Source: Chrysopilus asiliformis
Taxonomy: Eukaryota; Arthropoda; Insecta; Diptera; Rhagionidae
Direction: 5' to 3'
Assembly: GCA_964034945.1 (NCBI GenBank)
Contig: OZ035964.1
Coordinates: 1,634,001-1,698,000, forward strand
Length of the DNA: 64,000 nt
The position numbers were made by a program, and so were the translations under genes. Below the pieces are notes generated by a model, which saw nothing but the letters and a program-made list of their open reading frames with translations, made no database searches and was not told the origin of the DNA. Positions 61,221 to 64,000 of this stretch are shown here, piece by piece (the first letter of the stretch is position 1; each line of letters opens with the position of its first letter).

Positions 61221-61935
61221 AACAGCACATGACTTTCTTATACAAAAAAATTACGTTCCTCAGCAAATTACATCATAACCCGACGGATAAAATATTCGTT
61301 TTTATAAAAATATGATTTTTTTTCCAAATTTGAAATATCTCGATAACGGTAAAAGATAGCGGATAACATCGAAAGACAAAATTATGGTAAATGCTATTCT
61401 CTTCAATTCATCTCACAAAATTAAACCATCAAAAACCCATTAGTTTTCGAAATATTTGCAAAACACTGATTTTTTTGAAATAACGGTATATCTCGATACC
61501 ATTAAAAGTGGAAATTGTAGAAAATTTTACTGTCTTTAACTTTTTCCATAAACAAACTACTGGAAAAAGCGTAGTTTCGGAGTAAATCGCGAAAAACGAT
61601 ATTGTGATTTTAAAAGGCCGCCATTTTGAGTTACTTCCGGTTAATGGATTTCCACTAATACTTGATAGGATCGTCCCATTCCAGGACCAAACATGCCTGT
61701 AAAATTTCATGGCTCTAGTTATATTAACTTTTGAGAAATCTTGTATACAGACAAACTGACAAACTGACAAACTGACAAACTGACAGGCTGACGGACTAAC
61801 CGATTGAAAGACATTTTTGTAATAATGCTCCAATCGACTTAGGTGTGCTCGGGAAATGTTTTCACGCAAAATTAAGAGGTCCAATTTTTTTTATGAATAC
61901 AATACTCTATTATACTTCGTATAAGAGGGTAAAAA
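61221..61935 (+). repeat. R1 dispersed repeat, most complete copy (about 0.7 kb)
   Basis: Starts GAACAGCACATGACTTTCTT, ATAC. It runs through TTACATCATAACCCGACGGA, CGATAACGGTAAAAGATAG, ATGCTATTCTCTTCAATTCA, GTAGTTTCGGAGTAAATCGC, GCCGCCATTTTGAGTTACTT, GATAGGATCGTCCCATTCC, then ACAAACTGACAAACTGAC repeats and CGGGAAATG, ending TTATACTTCGTATAAGAGGG. Both ends carry the inverted word CTTATAC/GTATAAG. The frame at 61429-61884 on the minus strand spans most of it, but is not conserved in other copies. Confidence 0.8.
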
Positions 61936-63507
61936 TAAACAAACAACCAACAACAATTCTGTGAAGACAAGAGAAGAAGAAGAAGAAAAAAAATTGAACA
62001 GGAAGACAAGCTCCACCCCATCCCATTCTCCATTTCGAAAAAAATTTCATTAAACTTGCTGGAATTTGTTTCGAGTGTCTCTTTTGGCCTTCCTTTGACG
62101 ACGCCGAGTGCGAAAAATTGGAAAGAATAGAAAATGGGAGGCACCGGATAGTAAAGCAAATCACATTGGCAGGCAGCTAAACGGTGCAGCAGAAAGTCAA
62201 AGAAGGTATTGCCAATTCAAAAGAGAAACGAAATGTTGTCAGGAAATGGGGAAAAAATTTTGATGATTGAAAAAAAAAACAAGCCAAGGAAGAGGGAAGG
62301 GCGGGGGGAATTTGAAAAATGGAAGATTTTCTATAATCCAATTTACACGAAATTTATTCCTATCTGGATAAGACATTTTTCTGGTTTGGATTTGTTTTCG
62401 GAATTCCTGATCCTTGTAAAATATATACCGTTAGGAATGACAGTTTTTGCAAATATAATTGGGCGGAGGGGGCGAAGAGGGCTAAGGTTCCAAGTTTTGG
62501 AAAATTCCGAGCATCGAGTTTCTTTTTAAACATAAAATAGTTGTTAAATTTTTGTAAAAATATTTTCCAAGGGAATCAACCCTCGTCTCTCTCTGACCCC
62601 CTTCTCCATCTGCAACATTTCTGATTGTTCCTTTTGATGGACTTTTGTTTAACCCCCCCTCCCACCCCCTTCCGACGCTGTTTGTTTAATTAAGGATTAA
62701 AGGAGCAAAGAAATTCCTGCATAAAAAAAGATTATCGTCAAGATGGCAACACCAGCTTTAAGGACGAATTCCAACGAAACACAAACGTACATGATTGGCG
62801 CAGCCGTTACCACTACCCATTTTATTATTCAAGTCTACTATGATAGACAGAGAGAGATGATCACCAGATACCGATTGGCCGATGTTGGGATTGGACTAGG
62901 ATTGAAAAAAAAAAATGTCAGGCCAGCAGTGATGCGCCGGTGGTCCATGGTGGTGGTGGTGGTGGTTCTTTGTTGAATATTTGCGGCCGGTGTGCGCTAG
63001 TCTTTTGTCGTCGGAAAATCACGAAAACAATTCGAGAGATGACTTGAGGTGTAATGAAAAGTAGTATCCGTTGTAACGGTGCTACCAGCGTGTACAAGTG
63101 TGGCAACAACAGTGACTAATGGTTATTTACGTAACAAAATTTCTGTTGTTGTTTGTGTTTCGTTTGTTTTGTGCGCTTCTGTTGGTAGTGTTTTTTTTTT
63201 GTTCTTTTGCATATCCCTATTTATGACTCTCTTCCCCTTCTACCAACAATATTCATAAGACAAAGTTTAGACCTTTTTCCACCATAAATAGCATGTCTGC
63301 TGTTTCAGCGTTTCCTGCCCCCCACCATCGCTTCTAGAGATTGTGATTGTGGTATATTTATTGTCATATATATTACCTAGGCATCGGTATTTAATTCAAG
63401 GCTCTATTCTATTCGCTTTGTACATATTTGTCACCCGTTTTTGTATTTGACATTTTGTCGAAATTTTGTATTTCCATTTTTAGAAATGGAAACACAAAAA
63501 AAAGGTT

Positions 63508-63755
63508 CTATGATTCCAGAGTTCCATGGTTCCAAGATTTTAAGGCTCCAAAATTCCACGGTTTCAACTTTTTATGGTTCCAAAATTCTGCGGTCCCAAA
63601 CGTCTATGCTTTCAGAGTTCCATGGTTTTCACGGTTCCAAAATTCTATGCTCCGAAAGTTCTATGCTTTCAGAGTTCCATGGTTTCAAAATCTAAAGGTT
63701 CCAGAATTTCACGATTCCAAAATTCCATGGCTCCAAGGTTCTATGGTTCCAAAAC
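63508..63755 (+). repeat. Minisatellite, unit exactly 16 bp, about 15 copies
   Basis: Units such as CTATGATTCCAGAGTT, CCATGGTTCCAAGATT and CCACGGTTTCAACTTT follow each other with a step of 16, apart from one interruption near 63630. TTCCAWRRTT-type cores are conserved, the first four bases vary. Because 16 is not a multiple of three and the unit lacks stops, two or three plus-strand frames stay open across it (63428-63892, 63441-63695, 63574-63768). Confidence 0.88.
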
Positions 63756-64000
63756 GCAAACCCGATAGAATTGCAGACAGTAGCTGGAATTCCAGTAGTT
63801 TTTTTTTTTTTTTTTCAAGAATTTTTTATTGCTATTCTAAGTTAATTAAACGGTCGATTGATGTAATTTTTTTTTGTTCATCCAGAAATTGAATCCCTGA
63901 GTTTCTTCCCTTTGCCACTTTCACCGTACAACAAAAAAGTTAACGAGGAAAAAATCATTTGAAAAGAAAATCAATTGACATCTTCGAGTTTTCACAGTTT

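Larger units (their letters stand above)
58498..64000. other. Upstream region of FoxQ2, no gene recognised
   Basis: AT-rich DNA that should contain the FoxQ2 promoter. It holds an inverted R2 copy (60170-60620), a long R1 copy (61221-61935) and a 16-bp minisatellite (63508-63755). Stretches 58500-60160, 60650-61200 and 61950-63490 show nothing I can name. The frames at 59207-59593 and 62743-62976 lack any recognisable domain. Confidence 0.55.

Noticed and set aside
62743..62976. 77-codon frame starting MATPALRTNSNET
   Set aside because: No domain, ends in a Val run from a GGT repeat; not supported as a gene.

Overview
This window is nuclear DNA from an animal, almost certainly an insect and most likely a fly. 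The reasons are spliced genes with GT-AG introns, AT-rich spacers, and protein sequences close to Drosophila ones. The ATP synthase beta chain is the clearest case. Five protein-coding genes can be assembled by joining exons with matching phase: Hr78 nuclear receptor (minus, 1366-5386), the inactive rhomboid iRhom/rhomboid-5 (plus, 10782-17266), mitochondrial ATP synthase beta (minus, 19348-22932), cytosolic isoleucyl-tRNA synthetase (plus, 24595-28840), and a FoxQ2-type forkhead factor (minus, 56152-58497). All five look intact.

Layout: Hr78 and iRhom are divergent across a 5.4 kb spacer. iRhom and ATPsyn-beta converge, ATPsyn-beta and IleRS diverge across 1.7 kb, and IleRS and FoxQ2 converge across 27 kb with no recognisable gene. 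The last 5.5 kb, upstream of FoxQ2, also holds no gene. The genes are not an operon and share no pathway: endocrine transcription control, membrane trafficking, respiration, translation and developmental transcription. From general knowledge, ATPsyn-beta and the FoxQ2 gene fd102C both lie on the small fourth chromosome of Drosophila melanogaster (Muller element F), so their proximity here may be ancestral linkage.

The spacers and introns hold many non-autonomous repeats. I see about ten copies of a 0.5-0.7 kb family I call R1 (motif ACTTTCTTATAC at the ends, internal TGACAGAC repeats). There are seven pieces of R2 (0.2-0.85 kb) and three copies of R3, a 0.95 kb unit that restarts at its own end. 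Several palindromic MITEs are present, as are three arrays of a 20-bp minisatellite and separate 16-bp and 72-bp minisatellites. Some insertions can be proved from the window itself. A hAT-like MITE at 47068-47302 has an 8-bp target duplication and an empty paralogous site near 60185. A hairpin element at 34757-34884 interrupts R2 at a site that is uninterrupted in two other R2 copies. A foldback element at 41960-42100 splits an older palindromic MITE. No transposase or reverse transcriptase reading frame was found, so these elements would need proteins encoded elsewhere.

I found no convincing new protein system. The most unusual material is in the hairpin and foldback repeats, especially two elements with a shared loop but unrelated, still self-complementary arms.
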